Below, piece by piece: positions 13,301-24,175 of a DNA stretch of 64,000 bases; the first letter of the stretch is position 1; each line of letters starts with the position of its first letter. The notes beneath the pieces are model-generated. The model was not told where the DNA came from and searched no databases. It saw nothing but the letters and a program-made list of their open reading frames with translations. Made by a program: the position numbers and the translations under genes. Source of the stretch: Saxidomus purpurata (taxonomy: Eukaryota > Mollusca > Bivalvia > Venerida > Veneridae); assembly GCA_022818135.1 (NCBI GenBank), contig JAFMSR010000010.1:28335291-28399290 (forward strand), in the 5' to 3' direction.

Positions 13301-13755
13301 TAAGTATATTCTCAAAGCTATGTGCAATTATTTCTTCAATTCATAAAAGCATTTGCTGTGATAAAAATATGGATAACATAGCATTACGAGGGTTAACAGC
13401 AAAACCATCGTAACTTATATGAAACAAAGAATGACTCACTACAGTTTTACAGTCAACTTCGATTAGTTGCCTTACATTATAATGGTGAAACAATCCGCTT
13501 TATTTCATGATAGAATGTTGGCGAGACTAGTTCAAGACCACATGACTGTTTTGTGATGTCCTTGGCCTTGATTGTTTTAGATTATTTTTATACTTCTATT
13601 GTCTAACACAGAATGTGAAAAATAGATTGCTTCTCAACATTCTGACTTTAGAAAAAAATGCCTTAATAACTTGACTCATTCTTGATTTTTCAGGACCTAT
13701 CCTGGAATATTTACCAACCTGGCAGAGAATGTATTTTTATGTGTGGGCATCGTAA
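1311..13755 (+). CDS. PEX16: Peroxisomal membrane protein PEX16 (peroxin-16), ten exons
   Basis: PEX16 is an integral peroxisomal membrane protein that acts early in peroxisome formation, recruiting PEX3 and membrane proteins. Coding exons: 1311-1452, 6089-6204, 7099-7232, 7759-7873, 8275-8374, 8758-8925, 9765-9837, 11157-11276, 13235-13299, 13694-13755. All introns are GT-AG and all phases agree, giving 1095 nt or 364 aa plus a TAA stop (human PEX16 is 336 aa). Recognisable family segments in order: ELIYSASNLLIFLND (exon 2), TWLTVLEYSEVFLEMAA (exon 3), STPPIQPVDRE (exon 4), ARPVAHLISMYMSG then SWKPWLLACGMDLC (exons 6-7), MYYLMRSPFYDQY (exon 8), and the C-terminal RPILEYLPTWQRMYFY (exon 10). 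The start is the ATG opening MAAATTQGKID, with no better upstream ATG. Exons 5-6 code a variable hydrophilic linker. Introns carry a SINE, a hairpin and a 33-bp minisatellite. Family assignment is strong; exact exon edges are read by eye. Confidence 0.95.
3939..4289. mobile_element. Candidate MITE, short terminal inverted repeats
   Basis: The ends are ctattctcggcttcgc at 3939-3954 and its near reverse complement gcgaagctgagaatag at 4274-4289 (one mismatch). The roughly 350-bp interior has no ORF. Size and ends fit a small non-autonomous DNA transposon, but no target-site duplication was established. Confidence 0.35.
5000..5830. repeat. Dispersed repeat rich in CAAGGTCA
   Basis: Sub-blocks repeat phrases such as 'aaggtcaaggtcac', 'tgttactaaaaatag' and 'ctaaaccccttgaaggattt'. 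Related copies lie at about 10540-10960, 29230-29340 and 33330-33370. It is an interspersed family inside PEX16 intron 1 and is non-coding. Confidence 0.6.
7356..7420. repeat. Near-perfect 31-bp-arm hairpin in PEX16 intron 3
   Basis: The left arm 7356-7386 and right arm 7390-7420 are reverse complements at about 26 of 31 positions around a 3-base loop; the core is tgatattgacc against ggtcaatatca. It is most likely a folded MITE remnant. It lies between PEX16 exons 3 and 4 and is not coding. Confidence 0.6.
8023..8110. repeat. Short tandem repeats of acatgtatacatgtgcacac
   Basis: Several imperfect copies of words such as acatgtatac and atgtgcacacatt are strung together in PEX16 intron 4. This is low-complexity DNA. 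Confidence 0.6.
9211..9490 (+). mobile_element. tRNA-derived SINE
   Basis: A tRNA-like head is present: A-box-like tagcctagtgg at about 9218-9228, a CCGC/GCGG anticodon-type stem, and B-box-like gttcgatcccc near 9261. A non-tRNA body follows and ends in a pyrimidine-rich 'cttctttatcttt' tail near 9487. The T-stem does not pair properly, so this is a SINE promoter rather than a functional tRNA. It sits in PEX16 intron 6. Confidence 0.7.
10330..10400. repeat. Short tandem repeat, about three units
   Basis: Three imperfect copies of 'atggcagatggatgatttgat' occur in PEX16 intron 7. Confidence 0.6.
11360..12350. repeat. Dispersed repeat block in PEX16 intron 8
   Basis: Degenerate sub-repeats of the type 'gatatttggtatgtagcat' and 'aagttatgcccctgggg' recur at roughly 150-200 bp spacing. 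This is an interspersed non-coding family with no ORF. Confidence 0.5.
12691..13096. repeat. 33-bp minisatellite, about 12 units, in PEX16 intron 8
   Basis: The unit is built on ccttatccaccatcttgttg followed by taacagaaaac. Units differ mainly as cca[t/c]ctt and aa[c/t]/aac[g/t], and two units carry small deletions. The 33-bp period is a multiple of three, so several frames stay open on the minus strand; these are artefacts of the repeat, not genes. The array ends about 140 bp before PEX16 exon 9. Confidence 0.9.
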
Positions 13756-14817
13756 AATACTCGCACAGTTGTTTTGCAAGCAGCAGTTTGACTGACAAGG
13801 AGTAATGCTAAATAACAAAATGTAGCGGTTGACCCTTGTAATGTGAAACATTCTGTGATATATGTGTCCTAACTGGACTAACAGCTGACTGTATCATCTG
13901 TATCCAAAATGTACATGTACATACACATGTTATTGAATGTCCAGACAAGGCGGGAGCTTGTTTTTTTAATATTATGTAAATTTCTTTATCTTATGGATTT
14001 ATAAAAATGGTTATCTAATGTATATGATAGTATTGTCATTTGATACAGCACAGCACAGCACAGCAATATGAAAACAGTATAACAGAAGCTATATAAAGCT
14101 TTTGACTGACTGAAATAACTTTCTCCGAGTCTTTGCTGAAGTTAACAAGACTGGAGAGGTCAGTCAAGTTATTTCAACACCAATCGACATTGAACTCCAT
14201 CTCTATCTATCATAAATTAATACATGTGGACAAAGTTTGAATGGAATCTTCCGATGCTGCTTGAAGGAGCAAATGAATGGCAGAATCCTTCATGTATTGT
14301 TAGCTTGTATGATGAGGACATGTACAAGTGACTTTGTAAATGTGATAAACATACTGATGTAACTAGAGTTGAAGTTTTGCCTTATGAAAAAGGGAAAAAA
14401 GGTGCCATTTGATTTACAGTAGATATTTGATGATATCGTTTGAAATATGATGTACCGGTACATGTTATCAGTTACATTTTCATCACTCTCGTGTATATAG
14501 TAATGATAGGCGAGGGGCCTATCCTGCTATTGTTCCTGCTTTATGTGAAAAAGTTTTACAGCGCATAACTCAAAAAGCATTTGTAGTCTGTTATCAACAA
14601 ATCTATGACATGTTTCTTTAGGGTAAGGAATCATGTTTAAATTCAATACAATGACCATATTTTGAAATGGCAATTTTTTTAATGTAGAATCATGAATGAG
14701 GCTCTATTGCTATCTTATAATGGTATTGTTAATTCTTCTTGTTAAGACACTGTTAGGGGAAAGTGTTTGATAATGTTATGTGAATGTATTAAATACTGTG
14801 TGATATAATTTGTTACA
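13756..14817. other. PEX16 3' flank, probable 3' UTR
   Basis: AT-rich non-coding sequence follows the PEX16 stop. No canonical AATAAA was found close by, so the cleavage site could not be placed. No other feature is visible. Confidence 0.4.
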
Positions 14818-15172
14818 ATTTAGATATTGCTGTCCTGTTTAATCATGTTTACCTAATTTGGATATTGCCAACCTGTTTAATCATGTCTACCTAATTTGGA
14901 TATTGCTATCCTGTTTAAAAATCATGTTAACCTAATTTGGATATTGCCAACCTGTTTAATCATGTTTACCTAATTTGGTATTGCTATCCTGTTTATCATG
15001 TTTACCTAATGTGGATTGCTATCCTGTTTAATCATGTTTACCTAATGTGGATATTGCTATCCTGTTTATCATTTTCCTAATTTTTGCTATCCTGTTAATC
15101 ATGTACCTAATGCCCGTGTTTACCTAATTTGGATATTGTTATCCTGTTTAATCATGTTTACCAAATCATATT
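14818..15172. repeat. ~39-bp tandem repeat, about nine degenerate units
   Basis: The unit resembles 'cctgtttaatcatgtttacc' followed by 'taatttggatattgctat'. Later units have shrunk by internal deletions. It lies downstream of PEX16. Confidence 0.85.
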
Positions 15173-15489
15173 CCACAATAATACACGTTTACACTGTTGC
15201 GCATCAAATGTGCATACCGTTGTACCGTAAACTGACACTTCTTGCATGTGGACCAATACCCTACATGACCAATACACCACGATACAACGTCGAATGGAAG
15301 GCGCTTTACGTTTTAGTGTTATTACATTAAACCCTATTTATAATCCTTCCAGTAACATGATAAAATGTAGCTATTTATGACAGAGATGGGTAGTTGGTTT
15401 TATGGATTGATGGTTTGTGGCGGAGGGATGTGAAAATTATAGGGAAGGTTAGTGGGGGATGTGGAGGAAGGACATGAAGGGACTATTTT

Positions 15490-16050
15490 TGTGTCGCCCT
15501 TTCAGAGAAAAGGCGATACATAGGGATCGCTTTGTCCGTCCGTCGGTCCATCCATCACACAAACTTAACGTTGGCATAATTTGCCATTTCTTAAGATTTC
15601 TTCATCTAATTTAAATTTTGCTTATACATAAGGGTATATGCCGCCAAATTTTGTTTGTCAAGGTCATATTTGACAGAGTTATGCCCCTGTTTATACTTAG
15701 ATTTTTGCTATAACTTTTTCATTTTTAAGATTTATCAAATCTAAAATTTGTATTGTTTATGTCAATTATGATGAAATTTAGTATGTCAAGGTCATATTTG
15801 ACAGAGTTATACCCCTTTTTGTACTTGATTTTGTCCCGTCAAAACTTAATCTTGGCTATAACTTTGCCATTTCTTAAGTTTCTTCATCAAACTTTCAAAT
15901 TGTATTGCTTATGACATAAGCGTCATGATGCCGCAAATTTTGTTGGTCAAGGTCATATTTGACAGAGTTATGCCCCTTTTTTGTACAATTTTGTAAGATT
16001 ATTGGTTTTCTGACTTAAGGCATAACTGTTCTACTGAACACCCATCTAGT
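15490..16050 (+). repeat. Dispersed repeat with CAAGGTCA sub-repeats
   Basis: Three internal sub-repeats share 'caaggtcatatttgacagag' followed by 'ttatgcccc'. The block begins 'gtcgccctttcagagaaaag' and contains a run of gtccgtccgtcggtcc. The window-start repeat (1-180) is a reverse-oriented relative. Confidence 0.6.
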
Positions 16051-17640
16051 TTATTGTTCAGATCAGCATACACAAAAATCTTTTTGAATTTGCCATCATA
16101 TTTTCATTTTACTACTTTTAAGCTTGTTCTACATGTATATCTGAGTTTGTAATTTGATGCATGTTGTAAATGTAAAATTTAAGTGTGTACATTCTTATGT
16201 GTAATTTGTGAGTGTTTAAATCCAAATGTAATACATAAATATTAATTTGTTGTTAATCGTGTGTTTTAATTTGGGAGTTAACAAATGATAACATACATGC
16301 AATTTCTAGCAAAGAATCAACAAAATTATGAAAGAACAGTATATTGCAGAGGTCCTTTTTGTCACTTTTTAGATTTTTAACCCCCCCTTTGTGTAATATA
16401 AAACCCCTCAAAGACATGATAGTTATTTGTAAGAAAAACATTCTTAACAGTGATTTTAAACCCAAAAGTATATATTGCATGAATTTTTTTCAATTATATA
16501 AAAGAGTGACTTTAGTGAAGAAATGACAAAAAATTTGGAAGAAAGGTATATGTCAACTTGTTTTAGAACATATAGAACACAGTTATATCATTATTCTATC
16601 AATAAATTCCTTACTATTTAAAGTGGTACTGGGACTTTCAGGGCCTGAAAACTTCTCTTTATATCAGCATCAGTCATCACAACCATATTCATTATTTCAC
16701 AGTACATATACTATTGTTTCAAACATGCAACAATGCTCAAGAAATCCTGCATCTTTCATTCTAGATGTAAAATTGTGAATTTTATTTTATCATTACACTT
16801 CTGATAAATTGATAATTATGAGTTAAATAGAAACTATATATGAAAAAAATTTATTTCTTTTGTGACATTGACATTTACATGTTCATAGTTGTCATTAATT
16901 TACCACACAAACCATTGCTGTCAGTGATGTGGGTTAAATGAGATGTAGTAAATAAATGAGGTAATATTGTTTGAGAGTTTGTAGTGTTTTCCTGATGCAA
17001 CTGTTTCTGAAGTCACAAGACTGTTAACCTAAATTTGAAATATTTCATAGAAATTCTTTCACATGTTCCTTGCTTAAGCAGCTTACGTTTTAAACTGTCA
17101 AGTTATTTGTCCATGGTACAAAGATCATTTTCTATAAAAGTATTGCGGATACAGAAGGCTCTGGATGAAATATTATTACATGTACAACATCTGTTTTCAA
17201 CAGTTCACTATTCTGAGACAAGAATTATCTTTTAATGTGATTAAAGTACCCCCTTAAATCCATATTATCACAAAAATGGCTTCTTCCTGAACATTGTAAT
17301 GTTTATGTTTAAACTTGCTTTATCAAAGTTTGGAATATTGGTTCTGTGCGTCGTCTTGATGTTGTGAACATTTGAACCAAGTTCCATGGAGAAACGGAAA
17401 AGATAACTGACGAACTGGCTACTACAATGCATATATGTAAGGCATCCAAATATCGGTTACATGTATGATTTTTTACCAAATGTTCTGTAGCATCCATGCA
17501 CTGACCCCGTTTAAGAAAGAAAATTGTTCTGAAATGAAAGAAAGAAAAATCTTAAAACGGCTTCTCGTGAACGAATAGCAAGTGTCTGCAAACTTTCTCT
17601 GTATCATTCTTGCATTGACCCTTTTAAAAAATAGAGATGC
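16051..17640. other. Gene-poor AT-rich DNA
   Basis: No exon, tRNA or repeat could be supported here. The open frames are short and lack splice or family signals. Confidence 0.4.
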
Positions 17641-17965
17641 TCCAGATCAACGGCAAGTTATATAGTTGTGTATGTAATCGTGAAAAATCCGCTCCTAGTA
17701 GAATTCGAACTCGGACTTCTAGTACGTGAAGCGGACAGTCTACCACGTCGCCAATGACAACGTTATACACGTGTAGTATTATACCTTTACTACATACACC
17801 CCCTCTGTACTCGAACATCGAATTTTAGAGTTTGTCAGTGGGACGTTCTAAGGAACCTATCATTAATAAACACGTGGGTTATTCACGTTGACTGAATTTT
17901 TTTTCGCCCAGAGCAGGATTCGAACTCGGGACTTGTAGCGCGGACACTACCACGTCGCCATAAAA
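17640..17965 (-). mobile_element. Two tRNA-like SINE heads, minus strand
   Basis: On the minus strand, 17690-17755 and 17905-17962 each read an A-box-like tggcgacgtggtag and a B-box-like gagttcgaa[t]tc, separated by an anticodon-arm-like gtccgc stretch. Two heads about 210 bp apart in one orientation suggest two SINE insertions or a dimeric SINE. Pairing is too poor for functional tRNAs. Confidence 0.6.
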
Positions 17966-18947
17966 ACAAGCTCAACGATAAGGAAGTACAGGTGCCGTAA
18001 TACAGCTCTAATATAGATACAATGTACACTGTTACTAAGCGTAGAATGTTATTTAAAAGGCCTGCTTCTCATATCAGAATCAACTGTCGCAATCTTGACA
18101 TTCTTGCATCGACCCCTTAAAACAGGAACTGGTTCCGGTTCACCACATAAATGGGGCACTGTTACTAGAAGAGATCCTTTTCTCAGGAACCAACGGCAGG
18201 AATGTCACAAAACGCACTCTGCAGCATCTTTGCATTGGTCCCTTAAAAGCGGTACTGGTTCTGATCTGGCATTTGTGAATGGTCTGATGCTCAGACTTGA
18301 CCAAACCGTTTCCAGTCACTATTTTTGGATCTTTACATGGTTGACAAGATTGATCAAGGAGGCAAATAAAAGCAAAAGCCTTATGGTTGAATAACTGTAC
18401 CAGTCCACTAATATTATTAATCTGCATCATCGGCTTTATCTCGGCACCTTTCACTAACATACACTTGGGGATATGTCATAGGTGAGCGTATCAGTTAAGT
18501 CTAAAAACTTCTTGTCCACAAAATGTAGCCCAGTGCCAATAGGGGCCCGTGTAAAACATTGTTTGAAAACAGTCTGCGTGTTATATGGCCATTCATTTGT
18601 TCATTTGATGATGTTAGACATCTGCAATGCAAAACTTGGACTTTGGGAAATTATTTTTATGAACAAGTGATTTTAGACTTAGCTGATACGCTTATCTTCG
18701 ACAGATCCCCACGTGTCTGTTTGTTTACTTGCCATATTAGCTCACGTAATCACATCGAAGGAAAGCAGTGGACAATTGGGACCTTATTCATAATTTTCAT
18801 CTCACATTATAAAAGTAACTAAAACTCATGCATATATCCATCTAGAAGTTTGAGAAACTTGTCTATTAAGATTGGGTTACATTTCGACCAAACTGCTTCG
18901 GGAAACAGCATTGTTCATAGATGCCTCATTAATGACAACATACGGTT

Positions 18948-19248
18948 AACCTGTCTACGTTATGATTTCAAATAAGATTGTTGTAGATAAAAAAAGTTCA
19001 GAGTAGTCAAGATTTTGTAAGATACTAGTCCATTTTTAGTATGGTACATCTGTTTGCAGTTCGATTCTTTGACGAGTACTGCTAATTCCTCTTAGCCAAC
19101 CTGTCTACGTTATGATTTCAAATAAGATATGTTGTAGATAAAAAAAGTTCAGAGTAGTCAAGATTTTGTAAGATACTAGTCCATTTTTAGTATGGTACAT
19201 CTGTTTGCAGTTCGATTCTTTGACGAGTACTGCTAATTCCTCTTAGCC
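18948..19248. repeat. 150-bp direct tandem duplication
   Basis: 18948-19097 is repeated almost perfectly at 19098-19248. The only difference noticed is one extra base (aataagattgttg against aataagatatgttg). This looks like a recent local duplication in non-coding DNA. Confidence 0.85.
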
Positions 19249-20186
19249 AACCGCTGTATACATATCCTTTTCCAACAAAAAACAACAGAAACTTGACACG
19301 AACTTGTAACTCAACAGTTTCGCTAATGATTTAAGAACGCTCCACAGTTCTCTCATTTCCAATAAATATCATAAAAACTTGACACGAAATTGTTTGACAT
19401 GAAGGCTTAATGGATGCAGAGCTAGATAAATTATTGACATTTTATACAAAATATTAATATTTAATGTCATGGTTTTCTTTGTTTTAAAACGACTTGTCCT
19501 TCAGAAACGTTTAAATATTTCTTTGTGTGAAAGTTCAGAGTTACACGTTACAGCTGCCAAGAGTTGTTTTATGCAGCCGACTTGCATACCGTATATGATA
19601 TACTTTGGGCTGAACATAATAAATTTACTCCTTTGTCCGCGCAAATTATATTTCACGTTGCCTTTCCGCTTTACTTTTTTCTCCTTGCTGAACGTTAGTT
19701 TACGTTTTGACGGAATGTTCACACTTGGCTGTCTGCTGAACCAGCCATTAGATTAACATCGTGTGTAATAAGACACAAGATTATATGACCTGACCAGGAA
19801 ACGCTGCATATTATTAGTTTGTCGTCAGCTAACTGGATTGGAACACTGTACACCGGAAAACTGGTGTTTTCAAATCAGTGTGGCGAAGGTTTAGCGTCAT
19901 TTTTTTAGTCATAACATATATTACAGGAAACTTTAGAGCTTTGAACGGCAAATAAACTGCTTCTAGTCGTTTTTTATTCGAACGACAGTGTATTCCTGTA
20001 ACGTCTAGCCGAACATCATGTTTTGAGAAAGTTGAAAAGTGAAGCAAGGGACCTAAAGAAAACCGGGAATTTTGCAAAAATGCTTGTCCAAGTGTATGAA
20101 AAATTCCATCCTATCATAACTGTCCCGCACTTTCTCTGTAATTCTCGTGAAATCGATAATTTAAAAGCTTTAATCAAAGTTGGCAC
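19249..20186. other. Gene-poor DNA up to the assembly gap
   Basis: No supported gene. An open frame of about 54 codons at 20023-20186 runs into the gap; it begins at TTG and has no recognised motif. Confidence 0.3.
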
Positions 20187-20686
20187 NNNNNNNNNNNNNN
20201 NNNNNNNNNNNNNNNNNNNNNNNNNNNNNNNNNNNNNNNNNNNNNNNNNNNNNNNNNNNNNNNNNNNNNNNNNNNNNNNNNNNNNNNNNNNNNNNNNNNN
20301 NNNNNNNNNNNNNNNNNNNNNNNNNNNNNNNNNNNNNNNNNNNNNNNNNNNNNNNNNNNNNNNNNNNNNNNNNNNNNNNNNNNNNNNNNNNNNNNNNNNN
20401 NNNNNNNNNNNNNNNNNNNNNNNNNNNNNNNNNNNNNNNNNNNNNNNNNNNNNNNNNNNNNNNNNNNNNNNNNNNNNNNNNNNNNNNNNNNNNNNNNNNN
20501 NNNNNNNNNNNNNNNNNNNNNNNNNNNNNNNNNNNNNNNNNNNNNNNNNNNNNNNNNNNNNNNNNNNNNNNNNNNNNNNNNNNNNNNNNNNNNNNNNNNN
20601 NNNNNNNNNNNNNNNNNNNNNNNNNNNNNNNNNNNNNNNNNNNNNNNNNNNNNNNNNNNNNNNNNNNNNNNNNNNNNNNNNNNNNN
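20187..20686. other. Assembly gap (500 Ns)
   Basis: Exactly 500 N characters, the usual placeholder for a gap of unknown size. It abuts the start of the 46-bp minisatellite, so the array probably caused the break and extends into it. Open frames crossing it are meaningless. Confidence 0.99.
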
Positions 20687-21101
20687 TTCTAAATCCAGCT
20701 GTAAATGGTTATGCAAATTACTGGCTATCCCTGTCTAAATCCAGCTATAAATGGTTATGTAAATTACTGGCGATCCCTTTCTAAATCCAGCTGTAAATTG
20801 TTATGTAAATTACTTGCTACCCCTGTCTAAATCCAGCTGTAAATGGTTATTCAAATTACTGGCTATCCCTGTCTAAATCCAGCTGTAAATGGTTATGTAA
20901 ATTACTTGCTATCCCTGTCTAAATTCAGCTGTAAATGGTTTTTCAAATTATTGGCTATCCCTGTCTAAATCCAGCTATAAATGGTTATGTAAATTACTTG
21001 CTATCCCTGTCTAAATCCAGCTGTGAATAGTTATGTAAATTACTTGCTATCCCTGTCTAAATCCAGCTGTAAATGGTTATGTAAATTACTTGCTATCCCT
21101 G
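20687..21101. repeat. 46-bp minisatellite, left part
   Basis: The unit starts 'tctaaatccagctgtaaatg' and ends 'cttgctatccctg'. Successive starts at 20688 and 20734 give the 46-bp period, about nine units. The array continues at 24176 after the inserted LTR element. Confidence 0.95.
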
Positions 21102-21316
21102 TGTTACATGTCAGTATTGGGGACATTAAGACATGAGACATGTAAATGTTCATCATTTTAATTTTGCCACAATTTTCCAGAAATCAATCATCGGCGCTCA
21201 TATAAAATCTCTTTTTCGTTACAATCAGTTTTTAATAGTTCCAAAATTTAACCGAACACTTTGCTTTCGCTCAATGAGTGCTACCAAGTGGGTCCCGGTA
21301 CCCACATTATACAACA
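21102..21316 (-). repeat. LTR (3' LTR of the minus-strand element)
   Basis: A 215-bp copy starting tgttacatg and ending tacaaca on the plus strand. It matches 23962-24175 almost base for base, indicating recent insertion. Confidence 0.92.
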
Positions 21317-22873
21317 TCCCGCCCCAAAAAGAAAATTTGATCCAAATTTTTGATGAGGGAACACTTATTGAGCAAAAAACAAAGTAGACAATACAGTTGT
21401 ACAAAAGGAATCACTGGATAATGAAGACTACAGTTAATCATAAATGAAAGTATACTAAACAATTTTTCCATAAAATGTAATGCATTCAGAAAATTAAGTT
21501 GCTCATGAATGAGGAATGTGTGTTTATAGACATATTGGCCAAAAGAAAGCATACACGCACAGACGCATAAACGTCCAAGGTGGGCCCTACCAAGGACAAC
21601 AGACACACAGGCAAACTGGCCAATATCTCAATAACTGCTCTTCCATCAATCATTACAGCAATTTTAAATGTTAAAAGACTGAAAATCTATTCTAGAGATC
21701 TATAGTGAAGATATAACTTGTAAGGGAAACAACTCTTACTTTTACACAACTTTACAATGATACAGAGTTACTCCTCTTGTTACTGACAACCACCAAATTC
21801 AACAAATGAATTTGCAAGAACGGTAAACATTTCAAACGGAACAAAATGTGTAGTCTAACACTAACAGATTACAGATCAAAGGCCTTTATACTTGTTCATG
21901 CTAGTACATCGCTTAACTTGTGTTTGCTAATAAAAGTCATGCCCTGTAACAGAAGTTCGTACAATCATAGACAATATGTTGACTGTGGTGATAGGCTATC
22001 ATTTATTGCCAAATAGTTTACCAGTGAATATGCAAATTCACAAATATAAAATTCGGACCAAGAAGAAGCTGTTACAATTCACACAGTCTTGAGCCATAAA
22101 CATCTGAAGTACTCGTAGGCAGACAAATATAGCATTTACATGGATGTGTGCGGATCAATATATAAAAGGTTCTAACAGTATATACGACATATTCATATTA
22201 GCAGTAAACATGAACATAGAAATAGGCAAAACTATTTGCAACTTTAAACTCAGCAGCTATATAAGAATTGCATCAAACATGAGCAATTCTAATTATACTC
22301 TATCAGTCCTTTAAGTAGTTTCAGCCAACTACTAAACCATATCCTACATCATACAGTTATGTGTGAAGTGATACAACTTTAGTACATTAAACATGTTATT
22401 TTCACAAAGCAATTGGTAATGAAAAGATCAAACAGTATTTACAACATGTGAACTGTCAAATAAGATGATAGCATAGCATTTAAGACTGAATATAAATGCA
22501 GAAAACCAATTTTGACTAATAGCATGAAAATTGTAAGGTATCTATTGTCTTAAAGCAGTGTTCTTTACCAAAAAAAAAAACAACAACAAAAAAACAACAT
22601 AACTTTGAATACTTATTGTAATAAGGCTAGCAGTAAAATCTTTACAAGAAAATGAAAAAAAAATACTGACAGCATTGATTATAACTGAATGAAATTGAAA
22701 ATGCTAATATAAGGTGAATGCAATACTGAGAACACTGGCAAACAATGTACATGTAAAATAATAAGCTTTAGAATCATTGCTGTATCATCAAAGATAATGG
22801 AAATAGAACTACATGTATGACATCATAAATGGCAATGTGAACTTATGACATCATCAATATTCGGCAAAATGAG
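21317..22873. other. Non-coding interior of the LTR element
   Basis: About 1.56 kb between Gag and the 3' LTR, AT-rich, with no pol-type open frame on either strand. In an autonomous element this is where pol would be. Confidence 0.7.
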
Positions 22874-23737
22874 CTAATGACATTTAGCACTAGGGTCGGG
22901 ACTTCCAGTTACGATCCAGTTACACTTGTTCTGAAAATGGCCAGAGCCATAACACTTGTAACATGTACGAGGCGGTCTCTGTGAATTATCACGTTTCCCA
23001 GAATTTGTAGGTTTCACACATGTTCCATCTGATTGTTGACGCACATGGAATACTGGAGTCGAATTGACATCTTGACGGTAGCCATGTGCTTCGCCAGTTT
23101 GACTAACATGTAGACACTCTCGGTAACTTGTAACTCGACTTGCACGAACAAAAAAGGCCAACTGTGTTGGGAGACCGTCCGTATATCGATTGATTAGTTC
23201 GCGGTCGGATTTTCCTAATTTGCGCCCTTTTTCTTGAAGATCTGAATGAAACTCCTCTAGTCTCTGAGTTGGTAGTAAATGTAATGAATTAAATGAAGCT
23301 TCTTCTGCGATTAAACCTGAAGTGTTCATACAATACTCTTGCAAGAAAGCAGAACGTAGCTGAGACCAATTCAGAGGAACCTCTTTAAAAGAGTCCAGCC
23401 ATGTTAGGGCTGGACCCTTCAGTGATAGTCTAAAGGCTGCAACGTATCTAGGGTTATTCGTCTCAATGTTCATCAACACCATGTGTGCTTCGAAATCCAT
23501 CATGAACCGATTGGCATCCTCGGATGCCAGCCCAGAGAATGTCTTCTTCATTGGCGTAAATGGTATGAAAACTGGCGCAGGCATGGATTGTGGAAACGGA
23601 GAACTAGTTGCCTGTGGATGTGCAAAGTCAAGAGACTGTGGGTGAAAACCGAAGAAAGTCAAATCTGGCGGACAAGGGGCTGTGGGCGGACTCAAAAATG
23701 GGTTAGTTGAATTTAAATTGATGTTGGGATTCGACAT
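22874..23737 (-). CDS. LTR-retrotransposon Gag-like protein with zinc knuckle
   Basis: A 287-aa open frame starts at a genuine ATG (MSNPNINLN). The N-terminus is Pro/Phe-rich, about residues 10-60. A retrotransposon Gag core follows at about residues 65-200, with FRLSLKGPALTWLDSF, the WSQLRSAFLQEY segment, and ERTDGLPTQ-like helical residues near RELINRYTDGLP. A CX2CX4HX4C zinc knuckle (CYKCYGSGHFQNKC) lies near residue 260, and the protein stops 15-20 residues later. Gag forms the capsid-like particle and the knuckle binds element RNA. The frame is uninterrupted, but no pol gene follows. It is flanked by the PBS side of the 5' LTR. It is not a host gene on present evidence. Confidence 0.9.
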   Translation of the reverse strand: MSNPNINLNSTNPFLSPPTAPCPPDLTFFGFHPQSLDFAHPQATSSPFPQSMPAPVFIPFTPMKKTFSGLASEDANRFMMDFEAHMVLMNIETNNPRYVAAFRLSLKGPALTWLDSFKEVPLNWSQLRSAFLQEYCMNTSGLIAEEASFNSLHLLPTQRLEEFHSDLQEKGRKLGKSDRELINRYTDGLPTQLAFFVRASRVTSYRECLHVSQTGEAHGYRQDVNSTPVFHVRQQSDGTCVKPTNSGKRDNSQRPPRTCYKCYGSGHFQNKCNWIVTGSPDPSAKCH

Positions 23738-23961
23738 CGTGACAGAGTGACACTAAGAAAAGTTCTGTTAAACACCAATATTTTGAGAAAGTCACAAGTC
23801 TGTTCATGAACACTTAAATTCCTGTGGACGAGAACAAAGAATGTCACATGGCCCAACACCGTCGGGCGAATTTCTGATGCTAATCGACGAATTTTAAGGT
23901 TCACGAGTCCAAATGTGAATTCCACAGTAAGAGTTCGTCTTCAGCTTTGGATTCTCCACCA

Positions 23962-24175
23962 TGTTACATGTCAGTATTGGGGAATTAAGACATGAGACAT
24001 GTAAATGTTCATCATTTTAATTTTGCCACAATTTTCCAGAAATCAATCATCGGCGCTCATATAAAATCTCTTTTTCGTTACAATCAGTTTTTAATAGTTC
24101 CAAAATTTAACCGAACACTTTGCTTTCGCTCAATGAGTGCTACCAAGTGGGTCCCGGTACCCACATTATACAACA
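23962..24175 (-). repeat. LTR (5' LTR of the minus-strand element)
   Basis: A 214-bp partner of the LTR at 21102-21316, followed on the minus strand by the primer-binding site. It is flanked by the cctg target duplication at 24176-24179. Confidence 0.92.

Larger units (their letters stand above)
21102..24175 (-). mobile_element. Gag-only LTR retrotransposon inserted in the minisatellite
   Basis: Two near-identical LTRs (21102-21316 and 23962-24175; one small indel near the start plus no other obvious change) flank a 2.6-kb interior. On the minus strand the LTR begins tgttgtataatg and ends acatgtaaca. The interior starts directly with tggtggagaatcc, a tRNA-CCA-type primer-binding site (23949-23961), and a purine-rich ggggcggga tract lies just before the 3' LTR (about 21317-21325). 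The host repeat shows a 4-bp duplication, cctg, at 21098-21101 and 24176-24179. The only long ORF is a Gag at 22874-23737; no protease, reverse transcriptase, RNase H or integrase was seen. Structure is intact, so mobilisation in trans is possible (inference). Confidence 0.9.

Noticed and set aside
20023..20784. 253-codon and 180-codon open frames
   Set aside because: They are mostly N; the gap is counted as open. Only short ends are real sequence and show no motif.
22874..23737. Domesticated host gag-derived gene
   Set aside because: It sits between near-identical LTRs with a primer-binding site and target duplication, so it belongs to a young element.
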